In this document: positions 44,266-53,142 of the stretch, piece by piece
Numbering within the stretch: position 1 is the first letter of the stretch
How the letters are laid out: every line of letters starts with the position of its first letter
Source of the DNA: an uncultured bacterium
Lineage (GTDB): Bacteria; Cyanobacteriota; Vampirovibrionia; Gastranaerophilales; Gastranaerophilaceae
Reading direction: 5' to 3'
DNA length: 62,851 nt
NCBI GenBank assembly: GCA_947073645.1
Contig: CAMTMK010000013.1
Span: 1 to 62,851, forward strand
Translations under genes and position numbers: made by a program
Notes under the pieces: model-generated
What the model was told of the DNA's origin: nothing
The model's database searches: none
The model's input: the letters and a program-made list of their open reading frames with translations, nothing else

Positions 44266-45598
44266 TAGCAACATTTTCTATATGATAAGTGTGGCAAAAC
44301 ATATCAAAGGGCTGTATGGATTTTACTGTACAGCCTTTTTCACTCAAGTATTTTAAGTCCCGCGCAAGTGTTGCGGGATTACAACTTACGTAAATGATTT
44401 TTTCTTTTGTATGTGCAAGTGTTTCATCAAGGGCTTCTTGCGTACAGCCTTTTCGTGGAGGGTCTAAAACAGTAATATCAAATTTGCGCTTAACAGATTT
44501 TAGATATTTCGTAGTGTCTTGAGCATATAACTCAAGATTGTTTATGCCGTTTTCGCGCAAAACTTCTTGGGCTTTTTCGATTGATGCTTTATTTTCTTCA
44601 ACACTTATGACTTTTTCTGCAACATCTGATATCGCAATCCCAAAAGTTGCAATTCCTGCGTATGCGTCTAATACGGTTGGATTTTTGTGTTTGGAAATTT
44701 CATCTTTTACGTATTTAAAGATATTTTCTGCACTTCTGGGGTTAATCTGGAAAAATGTATCTGCCCCAATTTTAAAAGTCTTATCAAGCAGTTTTTCTTC
44801 AACAAAATTTTGACCGTATAAGCATTCTGTATTTTGACCTAAAATTACGTTAGTTTTTTTAGAATTGAAGTTTATACACACTCCAACAATATTTTCAAAT
44901 GTTTCAAATATAGCTTTCGCAAATTTGTTAAGTCTGTCAAAAATTTTTGTTCCATTAATAACCAGAGTAACTAAGCATTTACCGTTGTAAGCAGAACTTC
45001 TGATTACAACATGGCGCAAGTCGCCTGTGTGTTTTTTCTCGTTAAATCCTGTAATATTAAATTTTGGTGCGTTTTCTCTTATAAATTCAATAATTTCATC
45101 GCAAATTTCAGGTTGTATCGGACAGTATTTTATATTAACTATCTCATGTGATTGGGGTTTAAAATATCCTGCAATAATCCTTCCCGAATTTTTAGTTTGC
45201 GAAACCGGATATTGAATTTTGTGTCTGTAATTTTTAATCTCAGGACTTGCAATCGGGTCATTAACAGGCGTGTCAATGTGTCCTATTATTCTCATTGCAT
45301 CTTCTACAATCTGTTTTTTGAGTTTTAATTGATAATCATAATCAATAAACTGCATCTGGCATGCACCGCAAACTTTTTGCATAGGACAAAATGGTTCAGT
45401 ACGGTTTGGAGAAGGGGTTATGACTTCAAGAGTTTTAGCTGACGCATAATTTTTATTTACTTTAGTAATTTTTATTTTAACCACATCTTCCGGACAGGCA
45501 TTTTCTACAAAAACAATTTGTCCTTCTACTTTTGCTATACCTGTTCCAAGGTTGGAGAATTTTTCTATTTTTACTGTAAGTTCATCATTTTGTTTCAT
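44252..45598 (-). CDS. rlmD: 23S rRNA (uracil-5-)-methyltransferase, RlmD/RumA family
   Basis: 448 residues. N-terminal TRAM domain, iron-sulfur cysteines (PFCPMQKVCGACQMQF and a later C), AdoMet core (VLDAYAGIATFGIAI), and catalytic cysteine in YVSCNPATLARDL. It methylates a uridine in 23S rRNA; the RlmCD type in Gram-positives acts at two sites, so the exact target is uncertain. It converges with the RelA/SpoT-like gene, overlapping 14 bp. Confidence 0.92.
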   Translation of the reverse strand: MKQNDELTVKIEKFSNLGTGIAKVEGQIVFVENACPEDVVKIKITKVNKNYASAKTLEVITPSPNRTEPFCPMQKVCGACQMQFIDYDYQLKLKKQIVEDAMRIIGHIDTPVNDPIASPEIKNYRHKIQYPVSQTKNSGRIIAGYFKPQSHEIVNIKYCPIQPEICDEIIEFIRENAPKFNITGFNEKKHTGDLRHVVIRSSAYNGKCLVTLVINGTKIFDRLNKFAKAIFETFENIVGVCINFNSKKTNVILGQNTECLYGQNFVEEKLLDKTFKIGADTFFQINPRSAENIFKYVKDEISKHKNPTVLDAYAGIATFGIAISDVAEKVISVEENKASIEKAQEVLRENGINNLELYAQDTTKYLKSVKRKFDITVLDPPRKGCTQEALDETLAHTKEKIIYVSCNPATLARDLKYLSEKGCTVKSIQPFDMFCHTYHIENVAIISF

Positions 45599-45617
45599 AA
45601 TTATATCTTTTTATACT

Positions 45618-45648
45618 AAAAAAGAGGTCTTATAAGACCTCTTTTTTA
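45618..45648 (-). terminator. terminator of tRNA-Val
   Basis: AAAAAAGAGGTC-TTATAA-GACCTCTTTTTT. It lies just 3' of the tRNA on the minus strand and ahead of rlmD. Confidence 0.85.
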
Positions 45649-45724
45649 TGGTGGGCGTTAGAAGACTCGAACTTCTGACATCCTCCTTGTAAGGGAGGCG
45701 CTCTACCAACTGAGCTAAACGCCC
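45649..45724 (-). tRNA. tRNA-Val (anticodon TAC)
   Basis: Minus-strand cloverleaf with acceptor GGGCGTT/AACGCCC, anticodon stem CCTCC/GGAGG around CTTACAA (anticodon TAC) and T-loop TTCGAGT. Unlike the other two tRNAs here, the 3' CCA is encoded. Confidence 0.95.
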
Positions 45725-45736
45725 TCAACAAGATTA

Positions 45737-45765
45737 ATCATATACAAAACAAAATTTATTGTCAA
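45737..45765 (-). promoter_or_regulatory. promoter of tRNA-Val
   Basis: On the minus strand: TTGACA (45765-45760), 17 bp, TATGAT (45742-45737), 13 nt before the tRNA. Confidence 0.85.
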
Positions 45766-45774
45766 CACTTTTTT

Positions 45775-46158
45775 TTAATTTGTTTTTTCTAAAACTCGTT
45801 TTTCGTATTCTTCACGTGCTTTAACTTTAATTTCATGCTTTGTACCATGATGTGCCTCTTCTCTTTTGTAGCGCTGGTCTACCCACCATTTGGCAAATTT
45901 ATATGAAAGACGTTTTTTATAAGCTTCAGGGTCTTCATTTTTGGAAACTTTTGGTTCTTTTTCTTTTTGTTTTTTGACAGGTTCTGTGGTTTGTTGTGTT
46001 TCGAGCATGTCTAAATTTAGTTTGGGTGTTGCCGGAATATAGCGGTAATCCGTGAAGTCAGCTTCATTAACAGCATAGCTTTCAGGACTTACATAGTTTT
46101 CATATGCAAAAACCTGTGGCGAAATGAATATTAAAATTAAAATTAAAAATTTTTTCAT
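45775..46158 (-). CDS. small secreted protein
   Basis: About 127 residues. Signal peptide KKFLILILIFISPQVFA with a typical A-x-A-like cleavage context, then a Lys/Glu-rich chain ending in a helix (AYKKRLSYKFAKWWVDQRYKRE). No family recognised. ATG 46158 follows AAAGGAT. It starts 12 nt past the end of the PHP-domain gene, so it is probably co-transcribed with it. Confidence 0.68.
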   Translation of the reverse strand: MKKFLILILIFISPQVFAYENYVSPESYAVNEADFTDYRYIPATPKLNLDMLETQQTTEPVKKQKEKEPKVSKNEDPEAYKKRLSYKFAKWWVDQRYKREEAHHGTKHEIKVKAREEYEKRVLEKTN

Positions 46159-46169
46159 TTTATCCTTTC

Positions 46170-47291
46170 TTAATAATGCGGGCATCTTGATGTGATGCTG
46201 TTTCCATGACTGTCCATGCCTCCCGTTGCAGACAAGTTAAAACTTTCTGCTGTTCTGTCAATAATCGGACACCATTCAAGGAAATATTTGCCGTCGTATG
46301 ATTGGTAATATTTTTCAAAAAACATTGCTTTTTCTTTACCGAATTTTTTAAAGTTATTAAATAAATAAGTGTAGAATTCGGGAGTATATGCTCGAGTTCT
46401 TGCGGGATGTGCAATTGACATAACTCCGCAATTTAATGTTGTTACAAATTCTATTGTTTCTTCAAAAGAAGAGAATGGTTCAAGCATTTTTCCAATAGAC
46501 GGATGTGCTTGCATATAAATATCTCTTGCAATTTGGATTTTTTCTAAAACTTCTTCTGGAATTAGCGGTAATGCACAGTCTGCGTATAATTCCAATGCTC
46601 TTTTGTAACATATTACAAATGAGTCTGTGCCAAACAGATATTTATGTTTGAAGAAAGGTTTTTCGTAAGTAAAATCTGCATTTGGGAAAAAGTGATTTAG
46701 CAGAATTTTTCCGCAAGTGTATTTTTTCATGGGATGTGCAACTTCATCCTGACCTTTTAAAATCATAGGATGACAAAGTGAGGCTTCTTCAAGTGTGAAA
46801 TTATATTCGGGAAGTGCATCATTTAATTTGGCAATTGTATCTTTTGCCAGTTGTAATTTTAGTGTACGTTTTTTATCAAGAAAATCATTAAGTTTTTTGT
46901 CATGCGGGTCAATTCCGTATACAAGGAGATGTATCGGCATAGGTTTTGGCTGTTTCGGGAAATTAATAGCAACAGTTGAGATTTCAACTCCAAGTGCTAA
47001 ATTGACATTGTCAGGACAAATTTCTAAAGCTTTTTTGCATCCGTCTATTGTGTCATGGTCTGTAATCGCGATAAATTTATTTTTAGATTTTTCAAGAAGT
47101 TCTTCAACGGTCATAATTCCGTCGGAATGTTCGGTATGTATGTGTAAATTTGCGCTAAAACTGCCTGATTCAACATATCTGAAATCGTGGCTGTCCATAA
47201 TTTCAGGATTTTGTCTTTCACCGGCTTTAAATGAAATTTCGTTTAAATTTTTGACTTTTTCAATAAAATCTTTTTCGCTCAAAATTCCCAT
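46170..47291 (-). CDS. PHP-domain phosphoesterase
   Basis: 373 residues. Metal-binding motifs of the PHP superfamily are present: NLHIHTEHSDG near residue 50, ITDHDTIDG near 76, GVEIST near 100, SIAHPARTR near 290, and a final MDSHGNS. Family members hydrolyse nucleotide or sugar phosphates (for example 3',5'-nucleoside bisphosphate phosphatase), but this one has a long insertion near 130-270, so the substrate is open. A TAAAAT box ends 6 nt before the ATG, a possible leaderless start with a weak -35. Confidence 0.82.
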   Translation of the reverse strand: MGILSEKDFIEKVKNLNEISFKAGERQNPEIMDSHDFRYVESGSFSANLHIHTEHSDGIMTVEELLEKSKNKFIAITDHDTIDGCKKALEICPDNVNLALGVEISTVAINFPKQPKPMPIHLLVYGIDPHDKKLNDFLDKKRTLKLQLAKDTIAKLNDALPEYNFTLEEASLCHPMILKGQDEVAHPMKKYTCGKILLNHFFPNADFTYEKPFFKHKYLFGTDSFVICYKRALELYADCALPLIPEEVLEKIQIARDIYMQAHPSIGKMLEPFSSFEETIEFVTTLNCGVMSIAHPARTRAYTPEFYTYLFNNFKKFGKEKAMFFEKYYQSYDGKYFLEWCPIIDRTAESFNLSATGGMDSHGNSITSRCPHY

Positions 47292-47362
47292 ACTTTTATT
47301 TTACACCAAAATTGAAACATTTTTACACTTAATTCGTCAGGAAATTTAGTGGGAGGATTTAT

Positions 47363-48328
47363 ATGACAGTAGAGAAGTATTTAGAAGAAGATTTATATCA
47401 GGATTTAAAAAACGATTATAGTGAAACTGCCGAATATATTGAGCTTGATGAAGAGTTGGAAGAACCGAAGACTTTTAATTCAATCTCTAATGATGACGAT
47501 ATTTTGCAGATGTATTTGAAAGACATTGGAAAGGTTAAGCTTCTCAATTCAACAGAGGAAAAGGCTCTGGGCAAACAGATTAAAGAGGGTAAATCAACTG
47601 AATCTGAGATTGCAAAGCGGAAACTTGTTCAGGCAAATTTGAGGCTTGTTGTAAGTATTGCAAAAAAATATATCGGTCAGGGAGTTTTGTTCATGGATTT
47701 GGTGCAGGAAGGTTCTTTGGGACTTATAAAAGCTGCGGAAAAGTTTGATTATTCAAAAAATTTTAAATTTTCAACTTATGCAACATGGTGGATTAAGCAG
47801 ACTATTATAAGGGCGATTTCAAATAATTCACGTACAATAAGAATTCCTGTTCATATGACAGATAAAATCAGAAGATATAAGAGGGCTTATACAACATTAT
47901 CCTTTGAACTCGGCAGAGAACCTACAGATATAGAAGTTGCGCAAAGGCTTGAGATTACCCCTAAACAGCTTTTGACAATAAAAAAGTCAATTATAAAAGA
48001 GCCGATAAGTTTGGAAACTCCTGTTACTGATGATTTGAATGTCGGGGATTATGTTGAGGACAAATCTTACCGTTCGCCTGAGGCTCAAACAGGTAATAAT
48101 GTTTTAAAAGGAAGTGTTGAGGATTTACTTTCATTATTAACAGATAGAGAAAGAAAAATAATTAATTGCCGTTTTGGAATCAGTGGAGAGATGCCTAAAA
48201 CGCTTGAGCAGGTCGGAGAATTGATGGGGTATTCAAAAGAAAGAATCCGCCAGCTTGAAGATTCGGCCCTGACGAAAATCAGACAGAGAAAAGAATTACA
48301 GCATTTCAGAGATTTTATCGAGGATTAG
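47363..48328 (+). CDS. sigma-70 family RNA polymerase sigma factor (RpoD-like, short)
   Basis: 321 residues with regions 1.2 ([17 protein letters not shown]), 2 ([45 protein letters not shown]), 3, and 4.2 ([20 protein letters not shown]). Region 1.1 and the long non-conserved insert are missing. It could be the primary factor in a small form or a group 2 paralogue. Core -10 and -35 residues are conserved, consistent with the TTGACA/TATAAT promoters here. GGAGG site before the ATG. Confidence 0.92.
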   Translation: MTVEKYLEEDLYQDLKNDYSETAEYIELDEELEEPKTFNSISNDDDILQMYLKDIGKVKLLNSTEEKALGKQIKEGKSTESEIAKRKLVQANLRLVVSIAKKYIGQGVLFMDLVQEGSLGLIKAAEKFDYSKNFKFSTYATWWIKQTIIRAISNNSRTIRIPVHMTDKIRRYKRAYTTLSFELGREPTDIEVAQRLEITPKQLLTIKKSIIKEPISLETPVTDDLNVGDYVEDKSYRSPEAQTGNNVLKGSVEDLLSLLTDRERKIINCRFGISGEMPKTLEQVGELMGYSKERIRQLEDSALTKIRQRKELQHFRDFIED

Positions 48329-48397
48329 GAATGTAGCCGTTCTATCCGCCACATTGGGTGTTGGAGAGACTGTCAAGTATTAATTAGAGGTTATATA

Positions 48398-48426
48398 TTG
48401 ACAAATGAGGAGCTATCGTAAATAAT
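48398..48426 (+). promoter_or_regulatory. promoter of the G9-tract prepilin
   Basis: TTGACA (48398-48403), 17 bp, AATAAT (48421-48426). The transcript would start near 48433, about 20 nt before ATG 48454. Confidence 0.6.
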
Positions 48427-48440
48427 TAAGAATATGCGAA

Positions 48441-48478
48441 AGGAGCTGAATTGATGAAAATATTGTTTATGAGCTCCT
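48441..48478 (+). promoter_or_regulatory. hairpin that can mask the ribosome site
   Basis: AGGAGCT (48441-48447), the ribosome site, is complementary to AGCTCCT (48472-48478) inside the leader codons. Another AGGAGCT at 48408 could compete for the same partner if transcribed. Confidence 0.4.
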
Positions 48479-49216
48479 CTCAACCCATCGGGGGGGGGCA
48501 CTCATGGTAAGGGATTAGACCGCTGGGGCTTTACTTTAGCTGAGGTATTAATCACTTTAGGAATTATCGGAGTTGTTGCGGCGATTACTATGCCGTCATT
48601 GATTACAAATATTCAAAACAAGGGTTATGTTGAAAAATTAAAAAAGACCTATTCTCTTATATCTCAAACAACTCAGCTTGTGAGTGAAGATTTAGGTGTT
48701 GAACCGAAGTTTTGGGCTTATTCAGTTCATACTGATGGGGATGAAAATGATACTTTAAACAGAAATATTCTTTATGCTTATAAAAAACACTTAAATGTTG
48801 TTAATGAATTTACAACAAGTTATAATGAGTATCAAGATGTCAATAGAAGTATTCCTTATCGTTATTTAAATGGAGATGCAAATCCAAGTGCATTTTATAC
48901 AGGTTCTGCGCTTTTCCATACGGCATATGTATATGAACTTGCGGACGGTTCCACAATCGGGTTAGTATTTAGTAATAATAAACGTGGCGGTGTTTTATGG
49001 ACGTTAATTGAGAAGAAAATAAATCAGGCTTTTATTGTTGATGTAAATGGAATTGCCAAACCCAATCAGATAGGCAGAGATATTTTTTGGTTTGTTCTCA
49101 ATCAAAGCGGGCAGGTTGTACCTTATAATATTGACGATATATCTGATTGTACAAAAGATGGTACAGGATATTCCTGTGCGGCAAGAATTATCCAAGAAGG
49201 GCAGATGAATTATTAA
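48454..49216 (+). pseudogene. type IV prepilin gene switched out of frame at a G9 tract
   Basis: ATG 48454 has AAAGGAG 5-6 nt upstream and reads MKILFMSSSQPI into nine G, then stops at TGG TAA. With 8 or 11 G the frame would continue as T-H-G-K-G-L-D-R-W-G then FTLAEVLITLGIIGVVAA, a perfect prepilin signal, and on through ~230 more residues to TAA at 49216. The tract lies in the cleaved leader, so changing its length does not alter mature pilin. No other start upstream of the pilin motif exists in that frame. It is read here as an OFF phase state; a sequencing slip in the tract is the alternative. Confidence 0.8.
48490..48498. repeat. G9 homopolymer tract in a prepilin leader
   Basis: Nine G in the leader codons of the prepilin gene, third of the long G tracts. 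Frame analysis predicts ON at 8 or 11 and OFF at 9 or 10. Confidence 0.85.
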
Positions 49217-50855
49217 GCATTAATGATTTTGCGAATTCTACTGACTGTTCGTTAATTTCACCACCTGCAAGTTCGGCAAGTGCTTTGATGCGGTTGTCGC
49301 CTGTCAGAACGTAGACTTCGACTTTTGTTTCATCGGCTTGTGATTTTCGAACATAGAAGTGCTTGTCAGCTTTTGAGGCAATAATTGCTTGGTGGGTGAT
49401 TAAAATTATCTGGTGGAACTTTGAAAGTTCAACAATTTCATCTGCAACGCTTTGAGAAGCTTTCCCTGAAATTCCCGTATCTATTTCATCAAAAATGACT
49501 GTATTAATATCGTCACTCTGCGCAAAAATAGATTTTATTGCAAGCATTACACGTGAAATTTCACCGCCTGATGCAACTTTTGCGAGCGGTTTTAGGTCCT
49601 CTGAAATATTTGTTGAGATTAAAAATTCTACCTCATCGCATCCGTCTGTGCTTAATTCTTTCTGTTGAACGGAAATTTCAAACCTTGCTTTTGGAAGTTC
49701 TAATTTTTCTAATTTATCTTGAACAAGGCTTGAGAGAACCTGTGCATAATTTTTTCTTTGTTCGGAAATTTCAGATGCGCGTTTTTCTAAACCTTGACGG
49801 GCATGAGAAATTTTTGCTTCCAATTCATCAATATTTTGTGTGGAAAATTCTATTGCATTGAGTTCTTTTGATAATGTTTCAAAAGTTTGCATTACAGATT
49901 CAAGTGTTCCGCCATACTTGCGTTTTAATTTATCCAATAGGTAAAGGCGTTCTTGAATATCATTGAGCCTTTGCGTGTCATTATTGAGGTTTTGACTGTA
50001 ATCTCTTAATTCAGAGCCTGCCGTACGTAAGTTTTCTATTGCATCGATAAGATTTTGTTCTAGTTCTTCTAGACTGCTGTCGTATGAAACGGCTTTTGAG
50101 ATATTTTGTTTAATTTTGCTTAAAGCTTCCATAATAGAACCGTCGTCGCCGTTGATTGCCCAATAAGAACTTCCTGTTAATTCTTTAAGTTTTTCAGCGT
50201 TTTCCAAAACTTCAAGTTCGCGGTTTAAATCGTCATCTTCAGTGTCTGATGTAATATTTGCACTATCGATTTCGTTAATCTGGAACTGCAAAAATTCTAA
50301 CTGACTTTCTGTCATATCAGATGCAGTCTTTAAGTTTTCAAGCTGTGATAAAAGGTTTTGATATTCTTTGAATTTTTCCTTGTATTCGTGAAGTTTATCA
50401 CCATAGCAAGCGTAATTATCAAGCAGTGTTATATGATATTTGGGCTGCATAAAAGCGTAAGTCTGGTGTTGTGAGTGAATATCAAGAAAATAATTTTTCA
50501 GCTGTTTTATAAATTCTTGATTTACAAGAGTTCCGTTTACGCGGGAGCGGACTCCGTTTTGTGTAATCTCTTTTGTTAAAATGATTTCTGAACCAAAATT
50601 ATCAATTCCGTTTTCATCTAAAAGCTGTGATAAATCATGCTTTGTATTTTCTATTACAAGTTCAATTACAGCTTTATCACGGTCATGCTTAATAACATCT
50701 TTTGAAACTCTCGGTGCAAAAGCTATATCAATAGCGTTAATCAGAATACTTTTCCCAGCACCTGTTTCACCGGTAATAACGTTCAAACCGTCATGGAAAT
50801 TGGCGGTAAGTTCATCAATAAGTATGTAATCTTTTATCCTCAGCTGTTTTATCAT
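49188..50855 (-). CDS. recN: DNA repair protein RecN
   Basis: About 555 residues. SMC-like ATPase: Walker A VITGETGAGKSILINAI near residue 28, central coiled coils, signature VASGGEISRVMLAIK and Walker B NTVIFDEIDTGISG. It acts in double-strand break repair by recombination. The family begins M-x-x-x-L-R-I-K-x-x, so ATG 50855 is chosen. A TATGCT box ends 6 nt before it, with no ribosome site. Its 3' end overlaps the prepilin by 29 bp, convergent. Confidence 0.95.
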   Translation of the reverse strand: MIKQLRIKDYILIDELTANFHDGLNVITGETGAGKSILINAIDIAFAPRVSKDVIKHDRDKAVIELVIENTKHDLSQLLDENGIDNFGSEIILTKEITQNGVRSRVNGTLVNQEFIKQLKNYFLDIHSQHQTYAFMQPKYHITLLDNYACYGDKLHEYKEKFKEYQNLLSQLENLKTASDMTESQLEFLQFQINEIDSANITSDTEDDDLNRELEVLENAEKLKELTGSSYWAINGDDGSIMEALSKIKQNISKAVSYDSSLEELEQNLIDAIENLRTAGSELRDYSQNLNNDTQRLNDIQERLYLLDKLKRKYGGTLESVMQTFETLSKELNAIEFSTQNIDELEAKISHARQGLEKRASEISEQRKNYAQVLSSLVQDKLEKLELPKARFEISVQQKELSTDGCDEVEFLISTNISEDLKPLAKVASGGEISRVMLAIKSIFAQSDDINTVIFDEIDTGISGKASQSVADEIVELSKFHQIILITHQAIIASKADKHFYVRKSQADETKVEVYVLTGDNRIKALAELAGGEINEQSVEFAKSLMLNNSSALLG

Positions 50856-50861
50856 ATCTAT

Positions 50862-50890
50862 AGCATAAAACAAGATTAATTTTTGGGCAA
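50862..50890 (-). promoter_or_regulatory. promoter giving a leaderless mRNA (recN)
   Basis: On the minus strand: TTGCCC (50890-50885), 17 bp, TATGCT (50867-50862), then ATAGAT and ATG. Confidence 0.65.
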
Positions 50891-50950
50891 TATATATACA
50901 TTATTTTAACTATTTTATTTTTCAAGAAAGTATGTTACTCTAAATATATC

Positions 50951-52246
50951 ATGGAGAGTATAAATCAAAATTTAAAACCGTTAACAGTAAAAATTAATGA
51001 CATCGGTAATCTTGAAATCGGTGGATGCGATAGTGTTGCACTTGCAGAAAAATACGGCACACCTTTGTATGTTATGGATGAAGATACTATCAGAGGTATT
51101 TGCAGGGATTATAAGCAGGCATTTAAGAATTATTCTAAAGTTAATATGATGTATGCTTCAAAGGCGCTTTGCACAATGGCTACTGCAAAATTGATTGCAT
51201 CGGAAGGTTTTGGGTTTGATGTTGTATCTGCTGGCGAAATTTATACTGTTTATAAAGCTGGCGCTGACATGTCAAAAGTTTTGTTTAACGGTAATAACAA
51301 GTCTTATGACGAGCTCTCGTTAGCAATTGAGTTGGGTGTGGGCAGAATTTCTGTTGATAACTTTTTTGAACTTGCTTTATTGAACGAAGTTGCAAAAGCT
51401 CAAAACAAAACAGTTGATATTCTCTTGAGAATTACTCCGGGAATTGAATGTCATACGCATGAATATATTCAAACTGGTCATTTAGATTCAAAATTCGGGT
51501 TTGATTTAACTCAGATTGATGAAGCTGTTGAGTTGATTAAAAATGATTATACAAATTTAAGATTACACGGTCTTCATGCTCATATTGGTTCGCAAATTTT
51601 TGAAACTTCAATCTATGGCGACGAAATCGAAATCCTTGTAAAAGAAATTGCACGCCTTGGTTTGAACGAAATTAATATTGGCGGCGGTATTGGTGTTAAA
51701 TATACAGAAAACGACTGTCCTCCGTCCGTTTATGATGTTGCAGAAATTATCATAAAAAGATTAAATGAATGTATTGAAAAGTATAATATTGAACCTCCTG
51801 CATTATTTATTGAACCTGGTAGAAGTATTATTTCAACCGCTGGGGTAACTTTATATACTGTCGGAAGTTCTAAACAAGTCCCAAACGGCAGAAAATATGT
51901 TGCAGTTGACGGGGGAATGTCTGATAACGTCAGACCTTCTATGTATCAAGCTGAATATACTGCACAGGTCGCAAATAAACCTGATGCGAAAAATTTTGAA
52001 AAAGTTACGATTGCTGGACGTTTTTGCGAATCAGGCGATATATTAATTAAAGATGTTGAACTTCCTGAATTGGAAGAAGGCGATATCCTATGTGTTTATA
52101 ATACAGGTGCTTATAACTATTCAATGGCATCAAATTACAATCGTGTGCCAAAACCGGCTATGGTACTTGTAAAAAATTCACATTCCTGTATTATAGTTAC
52201 AAGAGAAACTTTAGATGATTTGATATCACATGATAGGCTGAACTGA
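50951..52246 (+). CDS. lysA: diaminopimelate decarboxylase
   Basis: 431 residues. PLP lysine in MMYASKALCT near residue 65, glycine-rich phosphate loop INIGGGIG near 240, and catalytic GRFCESGDI with the C-terminal YNTGAYNYSMASNYN. Makes lysine from meso-diaminopimelate. First gene of a coupled run lysA-cdaA-yitT. No ribosome site is evident; a TA-rich box lies close to the ATG but its -35 is unclear. Confidence 0.96.
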   Translation: MESINQNLKPLTVKINDIGNLEIGGCDSVALAEKYGTPLYVMDEDTIRGICRDYKQAFKNYSKVNMMYASKALCTMATAKLIASEGFGFDVVSAGEIYTVYKAGADMSKVLFNGNNKSYDELSLAIELGVGRISVDNFFELALLNEVAKAQNKTVDILLRITPGIECHTHEYIQTGHLDSKFGFDLTQIDEAVELIKNDYTNLRLHGLHAHIGSQIFETSIYGDEIEILVKEIARLGLNEINIGGGIGVKYTENDCPPSVYDVAEIIIKRLNECIEKYNIEPPALFIEPGRSIISTAGVTLYTVGSSKQVPNGRKYVAVDGGMSDNVRPSMYQAEYTAQVANKPDAKNFEKVTIAGRFCESGDILIKDVELPELEEGDILCVYNTGAYNYSMASNYNRVPKPAMVLVKNSHSCIIVTRETLDDLISHDRLN

Positions 52247-53139
52247 TGATAAATGAGATTTTTGCATACTTGACAAATTATATTGGAAATCTGGAAATGG
52301 CGTTTAATTGGTCAGATTTTATACAGATTGCTTTTCTTACCTGTGTATTATTATTTTTGTATAAAAAGTTTATCAAAAATACGTCATCGGAAAAGTTTGT
52401 TAAAGGGCTTTTAATTCTCGTTTGCGTATGGGTTTTCAGCGAAGTTTTATTACGTATAAATTTGAATATTATAGGTATGTTTTTGAAAGCTGTTGTTACT
52501 TTAGTATCTTTAAGTTTAATTGTTATATTCCAGCCGGAATTAAGACGTTTTTTAGGATTTTTGGGACAAGCTGATTTTGTTACAAGAGTTTTTAATACAC
52601 ATAATACAAAACATAAAATTCGAAAAATTGACGTTGTTAAAGAGTTAATCGAAAGTGTTAAATATCTTTCAAAATCTCATACAGGTGCTTTGATTGTGTT
52701 CCAAAGTGATTTGAGCAATACATATTATGATGTCGGCACAAAGCTTAATGCAGATTTGTCTACAGAACTTTTATTGACAATTTTCCATACAAATACACCG
52801 CTTCATGACGGTGCAGTTGTTATTAATGGAGACAAAATTATTTCAGCAGGTGTTTTGTTACCATTGACAGAAGACCCTAAACTAAGCTGGAAATACGGTA
52901 CACGTCACAGGGCGGCTATAGGTATGACAGAGACCAGTGATGCTGCTTGTCTTGTTGTATCTGAAGAAACTGGTGATGTTTCTATCGCTCTTGACGGCAA
53001 CCTTAAAAAATACGAAGATTTGGTTACTCTAAAAACAGATTTGGAAAGTATTTTAGGTCTTAAAGAGCCAAATGAAGCTAATAAAAAAACAATATTCAAG
53101 ATTAATAATTTTATTACTATTAAAAAAAGTGCGGAGTAA
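52246..53139 (+). CDS. cdaA: diadenylate cyclase CdaA
   Basis: 297 residues. Three N-terminal membrane helices, a short coiled coil, and a DAC domain with LHDGAVVI near residue 185 and KYGTRHRAAIGMTE near 220, the two catalytic signatures. It joins two ATP into cyclic di-AMP, a regulator of potassium and osmotic balance. Its ATG overlaps the lysA stop (TGATG). No cdaR or glmM is adjacent, unlike in Firmicutes. Confidence 0.95.
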   Translation: MINEIFAYLTNYIGNLEMAFNWSDFIQIAFLTCVLLFLYKKFIKNTSSEKFVKGLLILVCVWVFSEVLLRINLNIIGMFLKAVVTLVSLSLIVIFQPELRRFLGFLGQADFVTRVFNTHNTKHKIRKIDVVKELIESVKYLSKSHTGALIVFQSDLSNTYYDVGTKLNADLSTELLLTIFHTNTPLHDGAVVINGDKIISAGVLLPLTEDPKLSWKYGTRHRAAIGMTETSDAACLVVSEETGDVSIALDGNLKKYEDLVTLKTDLESILGLKEPNEANKKTIFKINNFITIKKSAE

Positions 53140-53142
53140 ACA

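Noticed and set aside
48590-49216. Treating ATG 48590 as the true start of the second prepilin
   Set aside because: It would omit the FTLAEVLITL signal that is intact immediately upstream in the same frame; the G9 frameshift explains the break better.
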